Positions 26,901 to 36,510 are shown, counted from the first letter of the stretch. The stretch: 64,000 nt of DNA from Halanaerobiales bacterium (GCA_023128035.1 JAGMES010000008.1:1-64000), one strand, 5' to 3'. Translations and numbers: made by a program. The notes: a model not told the origin generated them from the sequence alone.

Positions 26901-29085
26901 GTGAAGAAGATTGCTGTAGTTTTTGGCCAAGCTTTTCCCATAATTGATCAAAAAATAAAAAAAAATTAGGTTATTTTCTTAAACATTTTCCCTGTTTAAC
27001 CCTTTTCTATTTAAGAGATGAAGATGAAAAAAAATTTCAATCAGGCTATTATAACCAATATGATATTTGTAGGAATTTAAATGAGAATTGGCAACGCAAA
27101 AATATTACTTACCAATATGCATTATTACTATTTGGTAGTCCAGAAGAAAAGAGAAAATGGAAAAGGAAATATCCAGAGATTAATTGGGTACAAATCAAAG
27201 AAACGCCTAATTGGTTTGATGAATTATATTCTCAACTAAATTTAATTTTAACTGAGGATTTTAGTTTATTAAGAAAAAATATTGAAATGATTTCTCAGAA
27301 AAATTTTTTACGGCATTTTTATAATGGTGTAGAAATAAAAAAAAGTTTACATCAAAAAGATTTTCCTTTAGTAGATATGGAAGGTAAAAAACATTTTACT
27401 AATTTTGCTTTCTTACTAGAATTGCAGAGATTTTTTAAATCAGATGAGAAAAATATTACTTTTATTTATAATCCACGTTTTTTCTCACTTAAAGTGTTTC
27501 ATCGTAATTTGAAACTTTATTTTTCGAATTCAAAAAAAATTGATGATATTCTTTTTTTAGAGGTAAATAATTTTTCACAAAGACAAAAAACTATTCGGTC
27601 AAGTTTAGAAACTCATTTTGGAGTAAAGTTAGATATCTTGAATGAAGTAGTTGAAAAGTTTGATAAAGTGCTTTTATTAGTATTAAATTATGAAAAGATT
27701 GATCAAACTAAAATTGAAAGAATTATGGATACGCTACATGAACTAGAAAGTATACCTCATAAAGTGGTTCATCTTATTGATAGCGAAAGAAGTGAAATTT
27801 TCAAAAAACTAAATTTTAAATCGATAAGAGAATTTGATTTGATTGAAGAATATCAAATCCTCATTAATATTAAGCAAAAAATACCAATTGGTAAAATTGA
27901 TGCTATGTTTTTAGCTAACGATAAACGAAGCCTTGAAGTATTACAAATTCCTGAATGTTTAGATGATAGTATAAAACATATGCAGAAGAAAATTTTAGGT
28001 TTTTCAACAGTTTTTCGTTCGCAGTTGTATGAACGAATATTGAAAAAATACTTCCCTGATAAAAATAGAAATGAGTATTTTCAAGATGTTATAACAGCAT
28101 TCGAAGAACAATTAAGAAATAGAGATTTAACAAAGTTAGATTTATATAATATAACCTTACAGCATGATGATATAGAATTCACTTTAAGTGTAACATGTCT
28201 TCTGAATAAAATTTTGCAAATCAGAGGATGGAAGAATTGCAAAGATGAGATTGAATATCTTCAAAAGACTTATCCAGATGCATATGTATGGAGTAATTCT
28301 TTATATTTAAATTCACTCATAAAAGCACAAAAATTAGATGAATTTGAAGAATATTTATTATGGAAATTTGATGAAGAGTTGTTATCGGAAGCTTTTAAAC
28401 ATAATTTTCTTTTTGGGACTAGCAGTATAGCATTTATAGAAAAGTTGACAAAGAAAAATTTAGAATTAGGTGAAAAACTTCAAAAAATAATTATCAAAGA
28501 TTATTTAATTTATGGTTTTTATCAGCAAGGAGCGACTTTGTTATCACGATTAAAGAAATACTTCAGTGGAGAACAGTTTGATTTAATTGAATCTTTTAGA
28601 AGTATGTTAGCTAATATAGCTAAAAATACGGATAAGTGTAATAAATTTATAGAAGTAGAGAAAAAAAAAATGTCAAACTTTATCAGTATTATTTTGGGTT
28701 AACAGAAGAACGAATAGATTTTGTTGTAAAATCATTAATAAACTGTAATCCTGAAACACCAACCTTTTTTATTGACTTAGAAAAACTATTGGGTAAGTTG
28801 AATAAAGTAGAAACTTTGATTTTCCGAGATCAATTTTATATTTTAATTCAATCAAATATGCAAAGTATTGATTTTGACCTACTTGAGCAGATTATGGATT
28901 GGTATGGTGAATTTTGCTTGAAACATAACTTTTTGATGGATTATAAAATAATGACGTTATACCTTTTAGAAAGAATTTATTATAGTGCACATAGTTCGTC
29001 AAATGCAGGAAGAGAAATTCGTAAGAAGAATAAAATGATGATGGAATTGATCGATCAAAAACTTAAGATTTTAAAAATTAGCTAG
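26901..29085 (+). pseudogene. Unknown 728-residue protein, broken by two -1 shifts at poly-A runs
   Basis: GTG 26901 lies three bases after the ATPase stop, behind AAAGGAGAG. It reads KKIAVVFGQAFPIIDQKIKK and then TAG at 26967. The frame one base back is open from 26948 to 28702, with a second break at A10 (28661-28670), after which the frame one base back is open to 29085. Restoring both A-runs gives about 728 residues. No domain is recognised; it is mostly helical with a possible alpha/beta start (IAVVFGQ) and repeats of aromatic-rich helices. Position makes it the third member of the SIR2/ATPase cassette. The largest intact piece is 27287-28702 (471 codons). Confidence 0.7.
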
Positions 29086-29110
29086 CCAGCAGATAAATTG
29101 CTGGTTTTTC
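29086..29110 (+). terminator. Terminator of the SIR2/ATPase cassette
   Basis: CCAGCA-GATAAAT-TGCTGG followed by TTTTTCTTTT, starting directly after the stop codon. Confidence 0.8.
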
Positions 29111-29170
29111 TTTTGATGAGTATTACTCAACTGTGAAAATTGAATTAATAAAAAATCCTCCATCTATCAA

Positions 29171-29213
29171 AAAATATAGGTGGCGGGTAGTTCACTTGGA
29201 CTTCCTATATTTT
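29171..29213. repeat. 10-bp perfect inverted repeat in the island border
   Basis: AAAATATAGG (29171-29180) and CCTATATTTT (29204-29213) enclose 23 bases. A competing pair GGGTA/TACCC overlaps it. Its role is unknown. The rest of 29111-29290 shows nothing I can name. Confidence 0.4.
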
Positions 29214-29291
29214 ACCCAAAGTTTGAAGTGAAAGCACACCTGTTAGGAATTTTAAATTAGATGTTTTTGTGTAACAATCATATTATTTATC

Positions 29292-29320
29292 TTGAACTTT
29301 TTTACTAGGTTAGATATGAT
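29292..29320 (+). promoter_or_regulatory. Sigma-A promoter of the DMT transporter gene
   Basis: TTGAAC (29292-29297), 17-base spacer, TATGAT (29315-29320). One mismatch to consensus in each hexamer. Confidence 0.75.
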
Positions 29321-29359
29321 AAGAGTATGCGTGAGAACCTATTCTAGGAGGGAAATAAA

Positions 29360-30271
29360 GTGAAAAAAAATACAGATATATTACCTATTATTTCAGGAGT
29401 TATTATTTCATTTATTTTTGGTTTTTCTTTTTTCTTTACTGCTGAAGCGCTGGATGAATTATCTCCTATGCATTTACTAGGATTACGTTTTGCATTTGCG
29501 GCAGTGAGCTTGACTGTTTTACAATGGCTTGGTATTATAAGAATCAATTTTCGTGGGAAACGCTTACGTATGTTATGGATCTTGACATTGTTTCAGCCAG
29601 TAGCTTATTTTATTTTTGAGACCATAGGGGTAAAGATGACTTCAGCCTCTGAGGCTGGAATGTTAATTGGAACTATACCCGTTATAGTAACTTTTTTATC
29701 TGTAGTTTTTCTGAAAGAACGGCCCTCAGTTATGCAGATTTTTTCTATTTTGCTCTCAGTATCTGGTGTATTTTTTATCATCCTAATGACTGGAACTTCA
29801 GGTTCTGGTAATTTACCAGGCATGATGATTCTTTTTGGTGCTATATTTTCAGCGGGTATCTACAATATTCTTTCTAGAAAGCTCTCAATATCTTTTACAC
29901 CTGTTGAAATTACTTATGTAATGATGTGGGTCGGTGCGATTACCTTTAACGGAATTGCTATTATTCAACACATCCTTAAAGGGGAAATTCAACAATATCT
30001 CTATCCATTGACAAATACAAATGTTCTGATAGCGATAATTTATTTAGGTGTTCTTTCTTCCATTGGAGCATTTTTCCTTCTAAACTTTATGCTTTCACGT
30101 ATAGAAGCTTCTCGTTCTGCAGTTTTTTCCAATCTAACCACAATCATAGCGATCATATCGGGAGTTATTTTCCGCAACGAACCTTTTTATTGGTTCCACT
30201 TCATCGGAGGTCTTTTGATCTTACTGGGCGTTTACGGAACTAATTGGGGAAAATTAAGAGTTAAGAGTTAA
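29360..30271 (+). CDS. EamA/DMT-superfamily transporter
   Basis: 303 residues with ten hydrophobic segments in two repeats, typical of EamA (RhaT/YdcZ-like) metabolite exporters. Recognisable features are the opening ISGVIISFIFGFSFFFTAEAL, the end-of-repeat SASEAGMLIGTIPVIVTFLSVVFLKERPS and, in the second half, EASRSAVFSNLTTIIAIISGVIFRNEP. The substrate is unknown; such proteins move amino acids, purines or other metabolites out of the cell. GTG start behind AGGAGGG. Confidence 0.88.
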   Translation: MKKNTDILPIISGVIISFIFGFSFFFTAEALDELSPMHLLGLRFAFAAVSLTVLQWLGIIRINFRGKRLRMLWILTLFQPVAYFIFETIGVKMTSASEAGMLIGTIPVIVTFLSVVFLKERPSVMQIFSILLSVSGVFFIILMTGTSGSGNLPGMMILFGAIFSAGIYNILSRKLSISFTPVEITYVMMWVGAITFNGIAIIQHILKGEIQQYLYPLTNTNVLIAIIYLGVLSSIGAFFLLNFMLSRIEASRSAVFSNLTTIIAIISGVIFRNEPFYWFHFIGGLLILLGVYGTNWGKLRVKS

Positions 30272-30402
30272 GAAATGCCCTTTCATATGTAATTTGACAA
30301 TGATCAATCCTTTTTGACAATGAAAATACCAAACGACAAAGGAAAAAAAATTTTGATCTAGAATTAGTTTTTAAGAAGCCATTATTGAGGAGGTAGAAAT
30401 GA

Positions 30403-30972
30403 ATGGCACAGATTAGGATATTTATCGCAATCGAGTTTAGTGACAAGTTGAAGGAAGAAATTGATCAAATTCAGCTTAAATTAAAAAGTCAATTAGGTCT
30501 ATTGAAATGGGTTCCAAGAACTAATTTTCATTTGACTCTGAAATTTTTGGGTGATGTAGAGTCAAAAAGGATTGGAGAGATGGTAGAGGGGTTGACCCAG
30601 AGTGTGCAGGATATAAAACCTTTTATCATTGGATTTACTCAGATTGGTGGATTTCCAAAAAACCATGCACCTCGTGTAATTTGGCTTGGAGCGAATGAGG
30701 GAAAAGATGAGTTAATCAACCTTCAGAAAATTGTAGATAAAAAATTAACTTATTTTGGTTTTGGTGAAGAGTCCAAAAAAAATGTTTATAAGCCACATCT
30801 CACCCTTGCGCGTGCTCGTGAACATACAGATGTGAGTACTGTTGGGCGAAGATTAAGTGAAATTCAGATTCAACCAACCAGTACTGAATTGATCCAATCT
30901 ATACAGATTATGAAAAGCGATTTACGACCTAAAGGACCGGTGTATACATGTCTAGAAAAAATATCTTTTTGA
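30403..30972 (+). CDS. thpR: RNA 2',3'-cyclic phosphodiesterase (2H phosphoesterase)
   Basis: 189 residues of the LigT/ThpR family. The two catalytic H-x-T/S motifs are FHLTLKFLG and HLTLARA, about 85 residues apart. It opens with the usual RIFIAIEFSDKLKEEI. It hydrolyses RNA 2',3'-cyclic phosphate ends; the in vivo role is unclear. It stands two genes upstream of a cluster of nucleic-acid genes (recA, recX, rny, ymdB). GAGGAGG precedes the ATG. Confidence 0.93.
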   Translation: MAQIRIFIAIEFSDKLKEEIDQIQLKLKSQLGLLKWVPRTNFHLTLKFLGDVESKRIGEMVEGLTQSVQDIKPFIIGFTQIGGFPKNHAPRVIWLGANEGKDELINLQKIVDKKLTYFGFGEESKKNVYKPHLTLARAREHTDVSTVGRRLSEIQIQPTSTELIQSIQIMKSDLRPKGPVYTCLEKISF

Positions 30973-31068
30973 AAGTACGGTATATGTGAACATAGGCGAA
31001 AAGTATTAAAAATGGGTGAAAATCAGAGTAAAAGTGAGTATTCTTGATCTGATGGTAAATTTTATCAG

Positions 31069-31097
31069 TTGCATGAACCAAACAAATGTTCTATAAT
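31069..31097 (+). promoter_or_regulatory. recA promoter
   Basis: TTGCAT (31069-31074), 17-base spacer, TATAAT (31092-31097). An SOS box fills the spacer. Confidence 0.85.
31079..31092. promoter_or_regulatory. LexA (SOS) box in the recA promoter
   Basis: CAAACAAATGTTCT matches the Firmicutes SOS box CGAAC-RNRY-GTTCG with two mismatches. It sits between the -35 and -10 hexamers, where bound LexA would block polymerase. Confidence 0.75.
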
Positions 31098-31172
31098 GAT
31101 AATAGATTTATATGAATAATATTTTAACATATATTTGACTAGTTACATAATACAGAAGGAGTGTGAAATTAG

Positions 31173-32258
31173 GTGGCAACGGAAAAAGAAAAGGCTCTTG
31201 AGATAGCGCTTAAACAGATTCACCGTCAATATGGAGAAGGTTCGATTATGCGGTTAGGAGATGCCAATACGTTAAGTATAGAAGTGATTCCAACAGGTGC
31301 AATTTCCCTTGATATAGCTTTAGGAGTAGGGGGTCTTCCGCGTGGAAGGGTTATTGAGATATTTGGCCCTGAATCTTCAGGTAAGACAACTGTAGCTTTG
31401 CATGTACTTGCAGAAGCTCAGAAGCTGGGTGGTGTGGTTGCATTTATTGATGCTGAACATGCTTTAGACCCAAAATATGCTCAGGATATTGGGGTAAATA
31501 TTGATAATCTATTGATTTCTCAACCTGACACAGGTGAGCAGGCTTTAGAGATATGTGAGGCCTTAGTACGTAGTGGGGCAATTGATTTAGTTGTTATTGA
31601 CTCTGTAGCGGCATTAGTTCCTAAGGCAGAGATTGAAGGCGATATGGGAGATTCTCATGTTGGTTTACAAGCAAGACTTATGTCTCAAGCAATGCGTAAA
31701 CTTTCTGGAGCATTATCTAAATCACAGACTGCTTGTATCTTTATCAACCAGTTACGTGAAAAAGTTGGGATAATGTTTGGTAATCCTGAAGTTACCCCAG
31801 GTGGGCGTGCTTTGAAGTTTTATTCTTCTGTAAGGCTGGATGTGCGTAGAATTCAATCGATTAAAGTAAGCTCAAGTGGTGATGAATTTGTGGGAAATCG
31901 TGTTAAAGTGAAGGTGGTTAAGAATAAAGTTGCTGCTCCTTTCAAAATAGCTGAATTTGATATCATGTATGGTAAAGGGATATCGGCAGAAGGTTGTATT
32001 CTTGATGAAGCAGTGAAAGCTGAGATTGTCAGTAAATCTGGTTCATGGTATTCTTTTGGTGATGAACGTTTAGGTCAGGGGCGTGAAAACGTGAAAGATT
32101 TCCTTGAAAAGAATCCAGATTTATTGGCCGAAGTTGACAAACAATTAAAAATAAAACTCGGCATGTTAGAATTACCTGAAGCAGAAGTGAAAAAGCCAGA
32201 AGAGAATAACTCTACTTCTGGAAAAAAGAGTAAAAATTCAACTGGACAATCTGCTTAA
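31173..32258 (+). CDS. recA: Recombinase RecA
   Basis: 361 residues. RecA forms ATP-bound filaments on single-stranded DNA for homologous recombination and LexA cleavage. Walker [10 protein letters not shown] (65-73), [12 protein letters not shown]alker B, loop L1 [21 protein letters not shown] and loop L2 [21 protein letters not shown] are all intact. The C-terminus is acidic and then Ser/Lys-rich. GTG start behind AAGGAGTG. A LexA box overlaps its promoter, and recX follows after a terminator. Confidence 0.98.
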   Translation: MATEKEKALEIALKQIHRQYGEGSIMRLGDANTLSIEVIPTGAISLDIALGVGGLPRGRVIEIFGPESSGKTTVALHVLAEAQKLGGVVAFIDAEHALDPKYAQDIGVNIDNLLISQPDTGEQALEICEALVRSGAIDLVVIDSVAALVPKAEIEGDMGDSHVGLQARLMSQAMRKLSGALSKSQTACIFINQLREKVGIMFGNPEVTPGGRALKFYSSVRLDVRRIQSIKVSSSGDEFVGNRVKVKVVKNKVAAPFKIAEFDIMYGKGISAEGCILDEAVKAEIVSKSGSWYSFGDERLGQGRENVKDFLEKNPDLLAEVDKQLKIKLGMLELPEAEVKKPEENNSTSGKKSKNSTGQSA

Positions 32259-32272
32259 TTATTATAACAGTA

Positions 32273-32304
32273 AAAACCTCTGAATTTTTTTTCAGAGGTT
32301 TTTT
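32273..32304 (+). terminator. Terminator after recA
   Basis: AAAACCTCTGAA and TTCAGAGGTTTT form a perfect 12-bp stem followed by TTT. It probably lets only part of the transcripts read into recX. Confidence 0.9.
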
Positions 32305-32362
32305 TAAAGTAGATGATATAATTGACTAAAATTTGGTAATAATAAGATTGGAGAGATAAGAG

Positions 32363-32896
32363 ATGTTAGAATCATCTGACCCTAAGAAAAAACAAAACTA
32401 TGAGGATGCTAAAAATAAAGTTTTTTTATTTTTGAGTTATCGGGAAAGAAGTGAAAAAGAAGTTAGAGATTATTTAAAACGTAAAGGCTATGCCATAGAT
32501 GTAATTGACAAAGTAATTCAGAGATTGAAAGAACTTAATTATATAAATGCTCGACGTTTTACTGAACTTTGGGTCAAAAATCGAGTTAATTCAGGAAGAA
32601 AAGGGCCAGAATTAGTGAGAAAAGAACTTCGTGAAAAAGGAATTTGCTATTCCCTTATTGAAGACTATATATCAAGAGAATATAATTTTTCCTGTGAATA
32701 TGAAGTTGCTTATAAAGTTGTCCAAAAAAAGATAAAATCGACTAAGGATGAAGATTTAGGAAAGATTAAAATTCGTTTGTGGAAGTTTTTAAAACAGAAG
32801 GGTTTTAGGTATAATGCGATAAGTAAAGCGATTTCTGTAATTTTAGAAGAAGAGAAAACACTCAATAGTCTTGACAGAAAAAATAAAAGGATATAG
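32363..32896 (+). CDS. recX: Regulatory protein RecX
   Basis: 177 residues with the three-helix RecX repeats: LFLSYRERSEKEVRDYLKRKGYA and VIQRLKELNYINARRFTELWVKNRV, then GRKGPELVRKELREKGI. RecX restrains RecA filament growth. Location immediately after recA is the common arrangement. The third repeat is somewhat diverged and the C-terminus ends in a basic tail. GGAGAG precedes the ATG. Confidence 0.93.
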   Translation: MLESSDPKKKQNYEDAKNKVFLFLSYRERSEKEVRDYLKRKGYAIDVIDKVIQRLKELNYINARRFTELWVKNRVNSGRKGPELVRKELREKGICYSLIEDYISREYNFSCEYEVAYKVVQKKIKSTKDEDLGKIKIRLWKFLKQKGFRYNAISKAISVILEEEKTLNSLDRKNKRI

Positions 32897-32981
32897 AATA
32901 GATTCTAGATGTTATTCTTTTTATCAACCCCAATTTAAGAACAAGCTGAATTTTTGATAGAAAAATCTCTATAGAGGGGAG

Positions 32982-34523
32982 GTGGAGACAATTACTGGGC
33001 TTATTTTTGGACTTATCTCCCTGCCTATCGGGTTAATTATTGGATACCTGATCAGAAAATATATTGCAGAAGCAAAGATTCAATCTGCTGAACAAGAAGC
33101 TGCTAAGATTATTGAAGTAGCTAATCGAGATGCAGAGTCCAAGAAAAGAGAAATCTTACTCGAAACAAAAGAAGAGGCTCATCAGATCAAATCAGAGATT
33201 GAGAAAGAAGTTCGTGACCGCAGATCTGAATTGCAACGTCTTGAAAGAAGATTGTTGCAAAAAGAGGAAAATCTCGAACGGAAAACTGATTCTCTTGAGA
33301 AAAAAGAGGAATTTTTACAACGACGCGATCGTCAGATCAGTCAGATTGAAGATAAAATCAATGACTTGAAAGATCAACAAGCCAAAGAACTTGAACGTTT
33401 ATCAGGACTAACCTCTGAAGAAGCGAAAGAAATTTTGATGAGAAATGTAGAACAAGAGATTGAACATGAATTAGCAAAAATCATCAAAGAAAAAGAGCAA
33501 CAGGCTCAAGAGGAATCAAATAAACGGGCACGAGAAATTATATCTCTTGCGATTCAACGTTGTGCTGCTGATCATGTAGCAGAAACAACAGTATCTGTTG
33601 TAAATCTTCCAAACGATGAGATGAAAGGCCGAATTATTGGTCGTGAAGGACGAAATATTCGTGCATTAGAGAGTCTGACAGGAATAGATTTAATAATCGA
33701 TGATACGCCCGAGGCAGTGGTGTTATCTGGTTTTGATCCAATCCGGCGAGAAGTTGCACGGGTTGCTTTAGAAAAATTGATTGTTGATGGTCGAATTCAC
33801 CCAGCGCGGATTGAAGAAATGGTGGAAAAAGCTCGAAAAGAGATTGATCTTAAGATTCGTGAAGAGGGTGAACAGGCTACTTTTGATACTGGTGTACACG
33901 GTTTACATGGCGAACTTATTAAATTACTTGGGCGCCTCAAATTTAGGACTAGTTATGGTCAAAATGTACTCAAGCATTCCATCGAAGTAGCACATCTTGC
34001 AGGTGTGATGGCGGCTGAGTTGGGTGCTGATGTAAATATTGCTAAACGTGCTGGTTTATTACACGATTTAGGTAAAGCAGTGGATCATGAAGTGGAAGGA
34101 CCTCATGTGGAAATTGGTGCTGATTTAGCTAAAAAGTATGGCGAATCCAGAGTAATTGTAAATGGTATCGCTGCACATCATGGTGATATTGAAGCAGAAT
34201 CTATTGAGGCTGTTTTAGTTGCTGCAGCTGATGCGATTTCTGCTGCGCGTCCTGGCGCAAGAAGAGAGACTTTGGAATCTTATATTAAGCGTCTTGAAAA
34301 TCTTGAACGAATAGCAGATTCTTTCGAAGGGGTTGAAAAGGCATATGCTATTCAAGCAGGACGTGAAATTCGTATTATGGTTAAGCCTGATAAGGTTAGT
34401 GATCAAACTTCACCAAAATTAGCGCGTGATATCGTAAAATCAATCGAACACGAATTAAACTATCCTGGTCAAATTAAAGTAATAGTTATCCGTGAAACAC
34501 GTGCTGTGGACTATGCGAAATAA
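32982..34523 (+). CDS. rny: Ribonuclease Y
   Basis: About 513 residues. It has an N-terminal membrane helix ([18 protein letters not shown]), a long coiled coil (about 30-190, Glu/Lys/Gln-rich), a KH domain with [15 protein letters not shown] (about 210) and an HD phosphohydrolase domain with HDLGKA at about 360 and HHGD. It is the main membrane-anchored mRNA endonuclease of many Firmicutes. The start is uncertain. The GTG at 32982 lies inside the ribosome site GGGGAGGTGG, and properly spaced downstream codons are not ATG/GTG/TTG (ATT at 32991). ymdB lies two genes downstream, the usual rny-ymdB linkage. Confidence 0.95.
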   Translation: METITGLIFGLISLPIGLIIGYLIRKYIAEAKIQSAEQEAAKIIEVANRDAESKKREILLETKEEAHQIKSEIEKEVRDRRSELQRLERRLLQKEENLERKTDSLEKKEEFLQRRDRQISQIEDKINDLKDQQAKELERLSGLTSEEAKEILMRNVEQEIEHELAKIIKEKEQQAQEESNKRAREIISLAIQRCAADHVAETTVSVVNLPNDEMKGRIIGREGRNIRALESLTGIDLIIDDTPEAVVLSGFDPIRREVARVALEKLIVDGRIHPARIEEMVEKARKEIDLKIREEGEQATFDTGVHGLHGELIKLLGRLKFRTSYGQNVLKHSIEVAHLAGVMAAELGADVNIAKRAGLLHDLGKAVDHEVEGPHVEIGADLAKKYGESRVIVNGIAAHHGDIEAESIEAVLVAAADAISAARPGARRETLESYIKRLENLERIADSFEGVEKAYAIQAGREIRIMVKPDKVSDQTSPKLARDIVKSIEHELNYPGQIKVIVIRETRAVDYAK

Positions 34524-34584
34524 AATTATACTAAATATTATACTGTGATAGCAATATCGACAAAATAAACTTTGTTAAAGCAGA

Positions 34585-34618
34585 AAAAAAAGGCTTCTCA
34601 ATTTGGGAAGCCTTTTTT
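34585..34618 (+). terminator. Terminator after rny (GGCTTC/GAAGCC type)
   Basis: AAAAAGGCTTC(TC) pairs with (GG)GAAGCCTTTTTT. Nearly the same hairpin ends the PKS-NRPS gene at 58767. Confidence 0.88.
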
Positions 34619-34633
34619 GATTTTTTTAAAAAG

Positions 34634-34733
34634 ACCTCCACTTCTATAAGTGGGGGCAATTGTTTTAATCTTCAGTGGGAGTAGAATCCCCCACTGAAGT
34701 CCCGACGTTCAGCTTTAACTGAACGAGTTCGCT
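34634..34733 (+). mobile_element. Right-end / omega-RNA-like relic of an IS200/IS605-type element
   Basis: Three successive hairpins lie here. CCTCCACTT/AAGTGGGGG is at 34636-34655, TTCAGTGGG/CCCACTGAA at 34671-34698, and GTTCAG/CTGAAC at 34707-34724. The tail GAGTTCGCT follows. The last two hairpins and the tail match the segment at the left edge of the window base for base over long stretches. No tnpA or tnpB gene is nearby, so it is a solo right end. It lies within the 339-base gene-free stretch 34524-34862; the remainder of that stretch is a terminator and unremarkable AT-rich sequence. Confidence 0.6.
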
Positions 34734-34862
34734 AGGAATATATGTATGCCGATCTAATTATTTATCATTCCTAAAAAGCAGGATTATTATTAAAGATAGC
34801 GAAGAAGATAAGTAGACTAAAACTCTCCAGGTGGCTGGTGAAATAATGATGAGGTGGGATTT

Positions 34863-35387
34863 ATGGTAAAGAATTTGCCAATAAGAGAAGGAGTAAATGA
34901 TAGCATAGAATTGATGATTTCAATATTGTTAAGATATCCTGAAATTATTACTGTTAAAACTGATCCCAAAACTAAAGAGATAATTTTTTCATTTCTTGTG
35001 AAAAAGAAATTTACTCAAGGAGAATTTTTTGCAATACAAAAGAGATTGCTATCTAATCTTGAAACTTTTTTATTTCTTCAGAATAAAGAATCTAGTTCTA
35101 TTGAAATCCAACTAATTTCTTATGAAGACTATACTTTAGTTGAAATTGTTCGTGATTTCCAATCGATTAGTCAACGAGAGATTTCATTGATCATTCAACT
35201 GATTCAAAATGAGTTTGACACTTACTTACTTACTGAATATAGTCACGATCACGATATAGATGATACTGAGTTTCAAGATGAAATGATTGAAAATTTATTG
35301 GACCAGCTACAGTTCCAAAATCATGAGGACTTAATTGGATTTAGGGAAGCTGACAAAGTGATGGTGTTTCATAAAACAGGTGTATAA
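34863..35387 (+). CDS. Conserved-looking hypothetical protein between rny and ymdB
   Basis: 174 residues, not recognised. The ATG at 34863 follows GATGAGGTGG; a GTG at 34854 lies within that site. No signal peptide or membrane segment. The protein appears alpha/beta with an acidic stretch near the C-terminus (HDHDIDDTEFQDEMIENLLDQ). Codon use looks like the neighbouring housekeeping genes, and the intact frame suggests a functional protein. Placement inside the rny-ymdB-spoVS neighbourhood hints at RNA or developmental roles, but nothing in the sequence proves it. Confidence 0.75.
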   Translation: MVKNLPIREGVNDSIELMISILLRYPEIITVKTDPKTKEIIFSFLVKKKFTQGEFFAIQKRLLSNLETFLFLQNKESSSIEIQLISYEDYTLVEIVRDFQSISQREISLIIQLIQNEFDTYLLTEYSHDHDIDDTEFQDEMIENLLDQLQFQNHEDLIGFREADKVMVFHKTGV

Positions 35388-35410
35388 TTTTTCTTTAAAA
35401 GCAGAGTTTT

Positions 35411-35442
35411 CAAAAATGCCCCACTTAAAAGGGGTTTTTTTA
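35411..35442 (+). terminator. Weak terminator-like hairpin
   Basis: GCCCC-ACTTAAAA-GGGG followed by seven T. The stem is short (4-5 bp) but the U tract is good. Confidence 0.5.
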
Positions 35443-35498
35443 TGATGAAAATTTTCTGTTGCTATAAGTTTTCATTTAACGGTAACACTAGATATATA

Positions 35499-35621
35499 AT
35501 GATTAGCCCACAAAAAGTAGTCGCACAAGAGCTTGCATACCATATAAAGTACTGAATTGGCGAGGCCAGCACTTTATATGGTACGCAAGTGCGACTAAAA
35601 TACTTTTTGTGGGCTAATCAT
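35499..35621. repeat. 123-bp near-perfect palindrome (MITE-like or long hairpin)
   Basis: The outer arms are ATGATTAGCCCACAAAAAGTA and its exact complement ending at 35621. The inner arms (CTTGC-TACCATATAAAGT-CTG) also pair, with a 5- to 6-base bulge on each side and one or two mismatches. About 50 of 55 bases per arm pair, around a loop AATTGGCGAGG. It ends 22 bases before the ymdB start and reads TATAAT at its left edge. No second copy is in the window. No clear target-site duplication is visible. Confidence 0.8.
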
Positions 35622-35643
35622 AGTAAAATTTGAGGTGAATATG

Positions 35644-36426
35644 ATGAAAATGTTATGTATTGGAGATATTGTGGGACGTCCTGGTCGTAAAATTCTTTCT
35701 GAATTACTCCCTGAACTTAAAACTAAACATCAGGCTGATTTGGTTATTGTAAATGGAGAGAATGCTTCTGGAGGAGTGGGATTAAGTAGAAAAGTTGCTG
35801 AAGAACTTATAAGTTATGGAGTAGATATGATTACTTTAGGAAATCACACCTGGGATAATCGAGAAATTGTTCAGTTTATTAACGATGATCGGTTTCCTAT
35901 AGTCAGACCTGCGAATTATCCTCCTGACACTCCAGGGAAAGGATATCGAGTTATTCATTCAAATGGAGTGAGGATAGGGGTAATAAATTTATTGGGCAGA
36001 GTGTTTTTAGGAAATTTTAATTGTCCTTTTAGAACTTTTGATACAATTTTTGAAAAGCTACAGAAAGAAGCAGATATTATACTAGTGGATATCCATGCAG
36101 AAGCAACTGCTGAAAAGGTTGCTTTTGGTTGGTACGTAGATGGTCGGGCAGCATTGGTTTTTGGAACTCATACACATATTCAGACTGCCGATGAGCGGAT
36201 TTTGCCTGGGGGTACAGGATATATTAGCGATTTGGGAATGACTGGTCCAATAAATTCAGTAATTGGTACTCAAAAAGATTTGGTAATTGAAAAATTTTTA
36301 ACCCAACGGCCTATACGATTTGAAGTTGCAAAGGGTGAAACACATCTGTGTGGAATTGTTGTAGATATAGATGAGATTTCAGGAAGGACTAAATATATTC
36401 GACGGATATGCGAAAATTATTTTTAA
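35644..36426 (+). CDS. ymdB: YmdB-type metallophosphoesterase (TIGR00282 family)
   Basis: 260 residues. Metal-binding motifs in order are GDIVGRPGRK, NGENASGGVGL, TLGNHTWDN, HAEATAEK and GTHTHIQTADE. This is the calcineurin-like family of B. subtilis YmdB, a 2',3'-cyclic-nucleotide phosphodiesterase that acts on RNase Y and affects biofilm/sporulation fate. ATGs at 35641 and 35644 both follow GAGGTGA; 35644 is better spaced. The large palindrome sits directly upstream and would be in its leader or promoter. Confidence 0.93.
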   Translation: MKMLCIGDIVGRPGRKILSELLPELKTKHQADLVIVNGENASGGVGLSRKVAEELISYGVDMITLGNHTWDNREIVQFINDDRFPIVRPANYPPDTPGKGYRVIHSNGVRIGVINLLGRVFLGNFNCPFRTFDTIFEKLQKEADIILVDIHAEATAEKVAFGWYVDGRAALVFGTHTHIQTADERILPGGTGYISDLGMTGPINSVIGTQKDLVIEKFLTQRPIRFEVAKGETHLCGIVVDIDEISGRTKYIRRICENYF

Positions 36427-36510
36427 AAATACTTCTAGAATTCGTCTAAACTGAATAGGATGGAATAAGTGGGACACTTCAAAAAAAAATAAAAATTTTT
36501 CTCTAGAAAA

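Noticed and set aside
24759..28670. Pure homopolymer sequencing error
   Set aside because: Not fully excluded. Equally long A-runs in housekeeping genes keep their frames, and the SIR2 gene also has a nonsense codon that such errors would not create. It is therefore reported as a finding with this caveat.
35499..35621. CRISPR repeat or tRNA-like element
   Set aside because: Only one inverted repeat with no spacers, no direct repetition and no tRNA cloverleaf features. No CRISPR array was found anywhere in the window.
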